Assembly (NCBI RefSeq): GCF_000524195.1
Contig: NW_020170393.1
Span: 1,090,523 to 1,154,522 of the forward strand
Source of the DNA: Echinococcus granulosus
Taxonomy: Eukaryota; Platyhelminthes; Cestoda; Cyclophyllidea; Taeniidae
DNA: 64,000 bases
Direction: 5' to 3'
The number at the start of each line of letters is the position of its first letter. The first letter of the stretch is position 1. Below, one piece after another: positions 12,701 to 22,400 of the stretch. The notes under the pieces were generated by a model. That model saw only the letters and a list, made by a program, of their open reading frames with translations, was not told the DNA's origin and did no database searches. A program made the translations under genes and the position numbers.

Positions 12701-15404
12701 GCGTACTGCATAGCCTCTCTTCATTTGCGCGTCGATCCAGCCTCTCCCCCTGGCAAACCTCCCGCGCCGACCATCACGATGTAGTCGATGTTGTGAGAAA
12801 AGTCATTGCATTTATGTGTGCCTAGGAAGGTATCGAACTAATTCTTCTTGGGAATTCTACCGGATCTTGGATTTTGTCCCTTTTGCGAAGGGGGAATTTG
12901 CAGTCCATCTAATATGCCCATCGCTAGTCGTAAGCTCCCTGGCCTACAAACAGAGTCATTTAATGAAGGAAGGGTTCAAAATAGTTTCGTGTGGGTAAGG
13001 TTTCGTGTCTGTTCCTCCTTGCTACGTTCTTCTCACTTCAGTGCTGCCCAGCCATATCTACCTGAGTTCTATCCAGGTAATAGAGAGGTGAAGGAGATAT
13101 TGAGTGTTCACTTCACCGATATCTTCATCCAGGTACGGTTCACAGCTCCGTAAAGAACTTTTCCAGATGTTTCACAACTAGTCGATTTAGTTGCTAATGT
13201 CTTTCCTTCAGAAGAAAAGACTGGGATAGTTGCCGATGGCAGACGTCATTTTCAACCCCTCTGTTAGGGGTCATCGCAGATTCTTTCTTCCGCAATATGT
13301 GCCGTTTTTAAGGTATGTTAAGATGTATCACCCAGTCGTAGAAATGGAGAGTGCAGTCCTTTAGGATCAGGTTCGCTTTCTGCTACAACCAATGTAGCGT
13401 GTCCACACTTTCAGATGGGCAAAGGGGCTACTAGCATGACCTCTGGGCCACGCCACTGGGCGGAAATACAACGGCCGTGCGTTACAGTGCCCACGTCATC
13501 AAAATGAAAGATTAAACGAACAATCAACGTTTTACAATAGACCTGATATTTGGGTGCTTTTCATTTCGTTAAGTGATGTCTCCTTATGTTATCAGCAATT
13601 TGCTGTTGGCATTCGGTTTTTTTGATAAGAGTTCTCACTAAGACCTTCATCGCGCCAACCCAACATTTTTCGAAGATAAAAAACGAAATCAAAACTGTCT
13701 TTAGGATCACAACTTGATTTTCTTCTATTTTCTCAAAAATAAAATCCGTTACGTGATCATCTTTGGGAATGGTAGAAGCGTTGGTGCGATTTCGAGTTAA
13801 CAAGCATGCGTCGGTTTGTGGATCTTCTGTTTTAACGAACCCTACACTCATTTGATACAGCAGTCCATACTGTGGTGCTGTGGCCTTGAAGGATTTCATT
13901 GAAAATCGCTCATGAATTTCCGTCAATGCTGGCACATGTTTTTACTTTACTTGAAGTGGATTAATTCGAAATGGGCTGTTTTTATTATTGATTCATTTTT
14001 TATGTCCGAAACCTCCTCTCATTTCCCACTAAGTCATGGTAGCATGGTGAAAAAGTTTATCATCATCATGCAAGAGAGCTGGAAGACTGTAGAGATGGTT
14101 CTTAAGCCCTACTGCCAGCAGAAACAAAAATCGCGGTGACTGAGGGCCCACTTAGTTGTGCGCCGTTAAGTATGAAAACACTACACATCATGTTGCCAAA
14201 GGACTGGGACAGAAAGCATCTCTTTCCATTTGGATTTTTCTCGTACCAATCTGCAGCATTTCCATTACTCGGAAGCTTCTCTGAAAGCTAGCACCACATA
14301 AAGGCTTTTGCATATCATTCCATTTGATCCACTGCTCAACTTCAGGTGCCATAACAATACTTCGTGATCAAAATAACATCGACTTCGCTCAACTAATGTG
14401 TGGAAAGCTAGCGATTAGTGATCTGCCGCGAATCAGAGATGTTTGTTCTGTGGAGAGGATCCGTCTACCCTACTTCATGGAGCCAATGGCTGCCTATCGC
14501 ACGCGTCTCCTTCAAATCGCTCGTCTCAATGGGGTCACGGTGGTGGAAGTGAATGCTGCTCCTCCCTCCTTATGCTTTGACATAACCTCCAAAACTAGTC
14601 GTAGGGACAGCGCCTCGGGGTCCTTTCAGGATAGCAGAAACACCCGACCGCCAGTTTGTTCATCTTCCTTTTTATTTCATGGTCTTTTTTGCCATTATAA
14701 CCTTTCGATTTCCTGTACAAAAGTCGGACACAAATTGCCGTGGATACCTTTTTCTGGTATTTACTGTCCTCCTTCGAGTAGAAGAGTTCTTCAGTCCTTT
14801 ACTTAGTGATGCGAACGAAACATCTCATGCAATAGTGATCTAAAATTTGAGAAAATTGCATCTGTATCATATCTTGCAAGAAGTAAAGTATTTATTGTCA
14901 AAAGTTCAAACAGTTTCCAAGTAACCTACTTCAGCTTACCTAATCTTTAATTTCACACAATTATGAATTTGATAGAAAAGATACACTAGTGTCAAACCCC
15001 CTCCTCATGAGTACACACGGGAAGCGAGGAATTTCACGGAAAGGAAGGATCCTTCATCAAGCCTAAGGCGTAGGCACTCCATCAATTCGCGATCGGCAGC
15101 CCAACCTCCTGCTCCCGAAACCTCATTGGCCTCGGAGTCTCCACACGTTGAGGTCCTCCCCTCATTCACTAGTTTCTTCGAGGGTTTGGACTTTGTCGAC
15201 ATCACACCCGTATCCGTTATCCAACGCAAGCCTCCCTGTGACCATTCGAACGCCTTTAAAAATTTGGTCTTTGGTGATTGTGGTTGCAGCCTTTTCACCG
15301 AGGGGTACATTAGTGCTACCCCTGCCGAGGACACCTCTTCACGGACCGTACCAATTGTTATTGAGATTGACATGCGTCATCCCATACTTGATGCTCATTT
15401 GTGA
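6541..15404 (+). CDS. MATCAP: MATCAP-type tubulin tyrosine carboxypeptidase
   Basis: Model: exons 6541-6774, 6810-7021, 7055-7202, 8316-8484, 11876-12043, 14346-14653 and 14976-15404, 555 residues, every join in phase. The family (KIAA0895/KIAA0895L, DUF1704) consists of zinc carboxypeptidases that remove the C-terminal tyrosine of alpha-tubulin on microtubules. The zinc motif HELGTH is at residues 192-197 and the distal Glu lies in IEEGLA (about 230-231). YNDGTQPW, LLYYGACMAEYLPF, CMRVKR and GKDQRYFEGAITILR follow in the family's order. The first two introns are 35 and 33 bp. The ATG at 6541 is chosen because an in-frame stop lies at 6529; an upstream coding exon is still possible. If the 14654 splice is not used, the frame stops at 14806 and the protein has 463 residues. 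Confidence 0.9.
6775..7054 (+). other. Two mini-introns (35 bp and 33 bp) flanking an exon
   Basis: Intron 6775-6809 (gtactg...accag, 35 bp) and intron 7022-7054 (gtagat...cctag, 33 bp) surround the exon 6810-7021. Both contain in-frame stops if retained. Their removal restores a continuous MATCAP reading frame, in phase 0 for the first and phase 2 for the second. Such sizes at the 5' end of a gene are typical of flatworms. Confidence 0.85.
7055..7202 (+). CDS. Catalytic HELGTH exon of the MATCAP-like gene
   Basis: Carries LSLLDHELGTHY, the zinc-binding and catalytic helix. The two histidines and the glutamate are all present. The donor gtaagat directly follows the TAT codon, and the next exon (8316) continues with LRSYNDGTQPW, as in animal homologues. 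Confidence 0.9.
7203..8315 (+). other. Intron 3 of the MATCAP-like gene
   Basis: 1113 bp GT-AG intron in phase 0. No repeat or nested gene recognised; the open frames on the minus strand are short and of chance length. Confidence 0.7.
9274..9320 (+). repeat. Possible tRNA-derived SINE head
   Basis: Shows AGTGGTTAGCA, resembling a polymerase III A box, and GGGGTTCACTTACC, resembling a B box, about 20 bp apart. No cloverleaf was drawn and no second copy was aligned, so this may be chance. Confidence 0.25.
9599..10476 (-). mobile_element. TRIM-like LTR element, copy 1
   Basis: Two diverged terminal repeats in direct orientation (9599-9792 and 10311-10476) flank 518 bp with no usable ORF. ATCC occurs immediately outside both ends (9595-9598 and 10477-10480), a candidate target-site duplication. 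Read on the minus strand, a purine-rich tract (GAAAGGAGGGATGGG) precedes the repeat at 9599-9792 like a polypurine tract, which sets the orientation. It is too short to encode gag or pol, so it fits a terminal-repeat retrotransposon in miniature that depends on other elements. The right terminal repeat has lost about 27 bp of its middle. Confidence 0.7.
11127..11255 (-). repeat. Remnant terminal repeat of the TRIM-like family
   Basis: 129 bp from TGTAG to TTGCA. It keeps the outer blocks (GTTCCCCTGA; AATGGCAGAGCCTTGAATGC; TTAAACAATCAAAGG) and has lost the middle. It sits between the two full-length elements. Confidence 0.65.
12044..14345 (+). other. Intron 5 of the MATCAP-like gene, with a repeat
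   Basis: 2302 bp intron, phase 1, containing the second TRIM-like element (12567-13536). The remainder, including a 124-codon minus-strand frame at 13561-13935, shows no recognised coding content. Confidence 0.7.
12567..13536 (-). mobile_element. TRIM-like LTR element, copy 2
   Basis: Terminal repeats of equal length (12567-12710 and 13393-13536, 144 bp each) share the same internal deletion relative to copy 1 and flank 682 bp. The interior matches the interior of copy 1 block by block (CTACCGGATCTxGG, GCCATATCxACC, AACTTTTCCAGATG, GACGTCATTTT, GCAGATTCTTTC). On the minus strand, the base after the first terminal repeat is followed by TGGTTGTAGCAGA, which begins TGG as a tRNA primer-binding site should, and a purine-rich tract (AAATGAAGAGAGG) precedes the other. 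No ORF of note. The shared deletion shows that copy 2 belongs to a different subfamily from copy 1. Confidence 0.75.
14346..14653 (+). CDS. MATCAP exon 6, end of catalytic domain
   Basis: Encodes GAITILRDQNNIDFAQL to LLQIARLNGV, the helical end of the MATCAP core, then a polar tail. The frame stays open to a stop at 14804-14806, but from about 14655 the sequence becomes T-rich like an intron. A weak donor (CCA|gtttgt) at 14654 joins in phase 0 to an acceptor at 14975. Confidence 0.75.
14976..15404 (+). CDS. Probable last exon of the MATCAP-like gene
   Basis: An uninterrupted 142-codon frame from a gatag acceptor to TGA 15402-15404, compositionally like a low-complexity tail (KRYTSVKPPPHEYT, RRRHSINSRSAAQ, ETSLASESPHVEV). 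It joins exon 6 in phase 0. Splicing is the main uncertainty because the donor is weak; the alternative is that the protein stops at 14806 and this frame is chance or belongs elsewhere. It lies 647 bp before the start of the lipase gene. Confidence 0.5.
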   Translation, partial: KRYTSVKPPPHEYTREARNFTERKDPSSSLRRRHSINSRSAAQPPAPETSLASESPHVEVLPSFTSFFEGLDFVDITPVSVIQRKPPCDHSNAFKNLVFGDCGCSLFTEGYISATPAEDTSSRTVPIVIEIDMRHPILDAHL

Positions 15405-16050
15405 AGTGCAATCATAAATGACTACCTTATGTCACTATTTTTTTCCATTCTCAATTTCATGGCTCCTATCTTGTGGAAACTAAGCTGAAAAAGGAGTTTT
15501 CCACTGCTAGAAAATGTTTCCGAAAATGATCTAGATGTAGCCAATCACATTTACCTGGAAACATTTGCCATGTATGATTCAGAACACTGGAACTCTGCTA
15601 TGCTGATATCATCGGTTGGTGACTACTTTGAAAATATGGAGTTTGGTTCCAGTTTTAAAGTTTGCGATCCGCATCTTAGGGGATTCAAGAATCCTAATGA
15701 CCAAGTTCAAAAATAGAATATTTATCACTGTAAGAGTGTAAAGTCGCCACATTATGCAGGAGTCGGACATGCCACTGCCTACGAAAGTGAATTATTGTTT
15801 CATTTTAAGGGATTGATAAGCACTGATAGTACAGGGAGAAGAAACACCGGCAAATTGTCATTAATGTAAACTGTTATTGAAATTAGGCCTCAGTAATTTG
15901 ATTTTAGCTACCCGGGAATATGTTTAGTCAGATCACTTGTGCGAGTTTTTGACTGGCCAAGATTGGGCGCGCGTGCATGATTTGTTAAGATTGTGAGAGG
16001 TACCATATGCTTTGGTAGCCGTAGTGTATAGATAACTGGTCGACATAAAC
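15405..16050. other. Intergenic region and probable lipase promoter/5'UTR
   Basis: About 650 bp between the putative MATCAP stop and the lipase ATG. No canonical AATAAA or TATA element was spotted and no gene recognised. The closeness of the two genes leaves little room for separate 3' and 5' control regions. Confidence 0.5.
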
Positions 16051-16494
16051 ATGCCGGCCATAATTCTTTTTGGGCGTGGATGGCAGTTCAGTAGTGATGA
16101 CCTGGTCTTCTCGTCTCTGTTTACTATTTTTGTGCGCATTTTGGGGTAAATTGACTACCTTAAACATTGACAAATAGGCTCCTTCTTGCTGTCGTTCCAG
16201 TTATTATATTTGGCCCTCAAGAGCCACATCTGCCTTCTAACATTTTGGTACCCTATTTATTTGGGTTAATCGCGTTTAGAATGCATTTTACTGTGCAGTT
16301 GCGATTGATATTCTTCAAGTCGTAGTACGCTGCTTCCTAGCCATTGCAAGTTCTCGCGGAGGTATTGCAGAGGTTGAAAAGCGCAAACCTGTCGCGTGGA
16401 TATTGTATCTTCACTTTTTTTCATTGCCTGTGAATTCGTCACCTACTCATTTGTAATCTACTTTGAAGCATCTTCACAAGAGTGCCTTTCAAAA
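16051..16494 (+). CDS. Lipase N-terminal transmembrane exons with mini-introns
   Basis: Four small exons (95, 70, 70, 113 nt) separated by three 32 bp introns: 16146-16177, 16248-16279 and 16350-16381. The first two introns are well supported, because removing them joins FVRILG, LLLAVVPVIIFG and YCAVAIDILQVV into DAGL transmembrane segments 1-2. The third has a poor donor (gttctc) and removes codons reading SSRGG, a motif resembling the SMRGG/SMRGT found at this spot in vertebrate DAGLs. The donor at 16495 (gtctgc) is also weak, but only it joins in phase to 16561 before the stop at 16510. Confidence 0.75.
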
Positions 16495-19400
16495 GTCTGC
16501 TTCTTTTTATAGATATTTATTTATGAGTTATACGATCTTATTGCTTAAGTACCCTTTTAGGCGTGCTTCTTCTTGCGAAATGCGTGTGTCTTGGGGTTGG
16601 TTTTGCTTGTGGTCAGTCTCATCTTTATTCTGACCACGTTTGACTCTACCGGTCGTGCATGGCAGCACCACCCAGGTTTGTGGTGCATGGAGGAGGACGC
16701 GAACTCACAACGTCTGAATCGCGCTCAGGCTCATCGTCTCATAGCACGCCTGTGGCGCCGACGAATTCGTTGTCTAGCCTGCCTTAGGAATACTTGCAGG
16801 CAATTAGATTTGAATACCAAAAGAAGTAGTCGCGATGCCATGCTGCTCGTCTCCGATATGGTCGGAACATATTTCATGGTAAGTTCTTGTTTATTTGCCC
16901 GTTTTTTTCCATTATTGGTCACTGATATACTCTTGTTTTGATACTTGCCATGGTAGGTTGGTGGTTCACTATTGCCGTTACTTTACCTTAATTTGATATT
17001 CTCATTATTCCAAGCTTTAAATTACGCAGCATTTATTTAGGTTTCGATAGCAATAAAATCTACTTTAAAAAACTCGAATTTTTTGGCTGTTACTCCCAGA
17101 CAAATCTGGTTGCCTCCGACCTTCTTGCGGGATTGCTGCTTCTGCGATGGCAAACACGTCAATGGATTGGCTGTGAAAGTCGTGTCCCACTAGAGCGCGT
17201 CCTTGAAGACTCAGATATCTATGATCCGGTAAGCCCAATATGCATTCCTTGTGCTTCCTCTCTTCGGTCACCCCACTGTTCCATTACTTTGAATGGATGT
17301 GCTACCTGCTTTTCCTTTCATATGGTCCCTTGCATTTTGTACACGGCCACTTCTTCTGAAGCATATTAGAAATGGTTATCTTGTGAGTTTTATTGTATAA
17401 TTTTAGGTAGGTTTGCACTATTGTCTTCGAAAGGCATCAAGGTGATTGCGTTGGTTTTTGTTGCTTTTAGTTCCATAAATTGTCTTATGGTTTTAGCATT
17501 GAAGTATCGTTGCACACGGTATTAATTCAACCTAATCTCCATCTGAAATTTAGAGATCCACTGATCCAGTCCTGTCTTCAAGCCAGTATATCCGATATTA
17601 CACAAAATCCTCCATGATATTGTCATTATCATGAGCAGTAGACAGCTTTGTGGAACCACATGCACACTTCTTCGTATGCGTGTTCTGCATTGTGAGAGCC
17701 TCAATTGATGTCCTCCTTATACAAATATGTCAAATGTATAATTCATCTAATGCAATATAAGTACATAATTCCCTTTAGAGGCATAGTTTATGTTGCTGCC
17801 TTAAACGCTTGGCATGATGGATCGATTTAGGCGAACCAAATATCTCGTTTGGATGGTTTACGTTCATTTTGTTTACATTAATTCCCAGTCTCGAAATGTC
17901 TCAACTGTGGTATGTCTGTAAATTTGGCTTCTGCCAACGTAAATCCCCGCCTCGAGTTATCAAAGGAGGTGTGATAGAGCATACCAGTATGATGGAAGGT
18001 TTGTTTTAACTTACGGAAGGGTTGGGTGGCTATAGGCATGTTTAGAATGGCGTAGTCCTAAGAACGGCGGTTTAAAAAAATCCCTTCCTATTGCGGTACT
18101 CCATGTGGATCTAGTCACATCAAGTTAGTGCTTTAATTTGGAATGTTGTTTTGATTCATTGCTTAGCACAATCGCTAATTTTCTCGTCTGAGATGTTCAC
18201 TTCTTCCCAGCCTTCATGTATGTCATTTGGTCCTGTGTGTTCTTTTGTCTACTTGGTGAAGTTAGCTTTTCTCCTTGGCTAACTGCTTCTGGACAATTTT
18301 CTCTTGATTCAGGCCTTTGCTCAAGTCATTTGGTAGAAGGCAGAGACAGTGCTCTTTGATGGTAAGAAATGATTGGCTGCCTGCCGATTGCGGCCTTGAA
18401 TTCATTCAACGAAGTGCGCTGCTTTCGTGGGTGGAGGCAGTCACACCACCTGTCTTAAGATAACTACTATGTTACGTCAAACGCGTATTTTTTTAGTTGG
18501 GGCTGACGTAGATTGAGTGGTAGGAGCAAATCTGCAACACTTAACACGTTCGCCACCGGAGTCTCGGAGGTAACCCGGTCACCTTACACCGGAACCCTTA
18601 TTGCCATATTATGGTGTCAGTTTAGCTGCTTCTCAAAACCCAAAGTACTACTACTTGACTACTTTAAAGAACCAATTTATTTGCGGTACATGGCTCGGTG
18701 CAAGTGGCACTGAATACGTCGCATGCAAAATTCTTGGATGATGCCTATTTCTCAGCCCCCTTGTTTTCGTCTGCTTTGTGGGAGTATTTTGATTTGATTG
18801 ACTTTCGTTTCTGACCCTCCCGGCTTTTACGCGAATGGAAACGCCGCGCTTTTACACTGTATCACATGAGCAGCGGAAGATGTTTCCTACCGCTTTTTTG
18901 TTTCTTACTCGGCACCAAGAAGAGATTTTTTGCTAATAAGCGTGTACTCTGTGTCTCTCATGCCATCAACGAGGTGCCTCGTGTTCCTAGTATCGTGATA
19001 GTTCTCCATACTTCGACTGATTCGTGGTCATTGCCATCCATCTGGCTGTTTTTCTTCATAACTCTTTATAGCGATTAGGGTGGGCCTCTTGTGTATGGCT
19101 GAGCACTAACAGTTCGTTTCTGATCGAAAGGCACACCTTAATCTCGATATATTGTCTTACCGCCACAGATTTCACGCAACCGGCGCTTTGCTCGAGAGGC
19201 CTGGGTGTTTTTAACCGCCATTTGGGGAGCTTTGTACCTGTCTAAAACCCTCCTATCGCTCATCGTAGCTCAACTCTAGCCTTGTATCGGTATGCTCTTG
19301 CACCATGCAGTTAGGACCATAGAGCTTTCAGGTTAGCGGGGTATTTTCTTTCATTATTTGCCCACTCTACTTACTATTGGGGCATTCTAGCTGGTATTCA

Positions 19401-22400
19401 TTGTATTTCTTTTGTAACCATTGCAACATATCCTTATCTTTCAAGCTGTTTCGTCATAAATTGTTTTGACGGTCTCCCTATTTTGAACCTGTCTTCTGAT
19501 TAGACGGGGATGGAGTTTTTAATGGAGTTAAAATTACATGGCCCATTATTCTGCTAAGCCGCTTTTTATTAAGGTCAATGTCATAATTTGAATACATAGA
19601 ATTAACCATTTGAGACACTAAAAGTACATTTCGTCTTGATGTTCCCTTCCGAGTTGCGTAAAATAGGAGGGCACTTTGCCATTGCCTCAATCCAATAGTT
19701 GTAGCTGCTTGTTACCAAATAATGAACCCGGCTTGGGCTACAATTCCACCGTCGAGGGTCTGAGAGAAAAGTCTACCGTCACAGCCCATACCGTTTATTT
19801 TTCTAATACAACACCAATTGCCATTAAGTCTTGGCCAAATTAACTATTGCTTGGAAGCTAAGGAGTGTTATTATTCACAGTCCAAGAGCGTCATGCGGAC
19901 CCATTTGGTTCTAAATTCAACCGATCTGTTCACGCCACAATCTGGTGCTATCGGTTATCGTAAATTTATAAGTAGCATGTGTCGCCTTTTTATAGCATGA
20001 GGACTCAGGTAGAAAAAAGAAATCTGTGCGTCGCGTGTTTTTCTTCGTTATCTGGGGCATGCACGTATCATGTAAACTCCGATGGGAGTATCCGACCCTT
20101 GTAGCGAACGCGTTAATTCACGGTAAGAACGATGCGTACGCGCCGACCTCTTGAAATCTTTTCGTAATTTAAATGCTGTACTATACCCACGATATTTCGG
20201 GAGGCGTGAGATAACATTAAGGTCTCTAGGTCGTTCCTTCTCTTTAAAATCACTAGGCTAGCTACGCAACCTCATAGAGGTAGAACTAGCTTCTCCATGC
20301 CTTCCTAACTGCGCAGTAACTAGGACTTTGTGGTGAAAATCCTCCTTGGAATCGGTTGACTTTTTATTGTATGCGCAAGAGCCGTTGCACATTAGAATAG
20401 AGGACAGATGCTTTGCACTTTGAATTGAACGGGCACTTTTCGGAGCCATTAATTCCATTTTTTTCTTTGACCAATTCAATAAGGTCACTAGTCCACCACC
20501 ACACGCGGGATCAGTGGGCATCCTTGTTCCACGGGACGATGGAAATCCCTTCAACCGTCTAGCTACGAATTGGCTTGGCATACGGCGTCTGTGGATATAC
20601 TCCAAGTTCGCCTCCGCTGTTTATGGGCGTCTGCTCTACCTCTTCTCCCAACGTCTCTCTCCCCGAGCTGCTCTTCGACTATGCAAATACGCAAAGTGTG
20701 AAGGATGCTTTGACTCCTGCTGTTCGTAAGGCCTAGTAACTCTATCCACCTTTGGTCTAACGTAGCTGGATATCGCTGAATATGAGATTTTGGATTCTAC
20801 TTGGCTGATTCAAAAGGGATGCTACTGTGGTAATACAATATGCGCTAATAAGTGCCAAGTTTGTTTTCGCGTATGTTAACAGCCGGCGTACATGCGTGTG
20901 GACTGGTTCAGGAACTTTTAATCAAGTCGGCTAGTAACAGCAATAAGTTGTGTCCGCATTTACCAGTGTGTAGATGCGAAATCCATGATGGTGGGTTGCT
21001 TAGTGATGGGGCACTTGAATAGTTTCAAAGGCGTCTCTACGCCCGTCTGTGGTGATTGCAGGCATGTCTGGAAATAGATATGGCTTGCGCTCATGGAAAC
21101 TTACATGTTTATAAATCAAAAATTCCTGCTTTAGCTTAGATGCCCCTGTATTTATAGAGTCAGGGAGTCGGTGTCTCTACCATTTCGCTTTAAATGTTTC
21201 CCGTTTTCTGCCACATTTTGAGCCAAACCATCAGTACTATTTCAAAAGTACTTTTTGACTTGGTATCATTCGTTTAATTTTAATCCTTTTCGGACTGTTT
21301 TTTGAAGTTTTGTATTATATCGGCAGTGATTTCCCCTTTGAATGAACTCACATTAAGCAATGACTTGTGAAGCCTATGCCTCTACCATTTCGCAGTACAT
21401 TCCCATGGCTTTTACCTCGAAGATGCACCCTCGTGACCATTGCAGCGTCACCCCTGAAATCGAAACTATACATTTGAGTTGTTGTTTTTGAGCACTTTCT
21501 GGAAACTTCTGTTATATTCGAATAGGGGTTCTGTGTGTAGTGAATATCCAAGGCACAATGGTTTGAGGTACTCATTTCTGACGAATGAGTGGATGAGGTT
21601 ATGCAACACCCCAAGGGTGTATGGGGTTAATCGTGAGTCTTTGTGTCCGTGATTACTTTTCCCTTTCTTTTTGTCCTTTCTCCAATTTTGGGCATTCCTC
21701 TCTGGGATCTATTTGGAAACCACATCAGTCCTGTTTCAGGAGCTCTCCGATTTTCTACTATCCTTTAAGCTGTAAGCTCTTCAGAGCCATATCTATGGGG
21801 ATGGTCGTTTTGTTTAGGATTTCGCTTTGGTGACTTGAGTGTGAATGTGTCTGCTAAACGGATAATTCACGATCCTTTGGAATTCTCCTTTTTGATGGAT
21901 GCTAACCTTGAAAATGGGCCAAAATGAGAAGTCTAAGGTCTTATTCGGAGATGTGTGCAAATGCATCAAGTGATGCAGCTGTCCTGGTTTAAAAGATTTT
22001 ATCTCCATTTTCCTAAGCGTCCTTTTTTCCCAACCATTGCTAGGCCCAAAGGTCACTTTGGTACATAAAGGTAAGTGCTCATAGCTCTTTCTCATTACCA
22101 TCATCTTCCTCAGTACTTTGAACATAATCTGGTTTAGTGTTATCCTTCAATTTTAGTCGTTTTAGAGCCGTGTTATTTAAAATGTGATCCTCCTTGTGGA
22201 ATCAGTCCAGTAGAGCTAGTTTGGAGTGTCTGATGAAGACTTAATACACGATATTTAGTTTGAACGAAGACCACGTGGCTAATTTCAATCATTTCAGGCC
22301 TTCTCCTCGTCCATGCTAATTCTCTCTATCTGTATATTTCCTCTCTCACTGAGGATTGTGTATTCGGAGGCTAATACCTACCGTTCCGCCTTATTTCTTT

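Noticed and set aside
13561..13935. 124-codon minus-strand frame in a MATCAP intron
   Set aside because: No recognised family, no matching splice context, and within chance length.
16362..16381. A 20 bp intron starting gtattg in the lipase
   Set aside because: In phase with a fair donor, but shorter than any intron plausible here and it deletes the segment that best matches the family.
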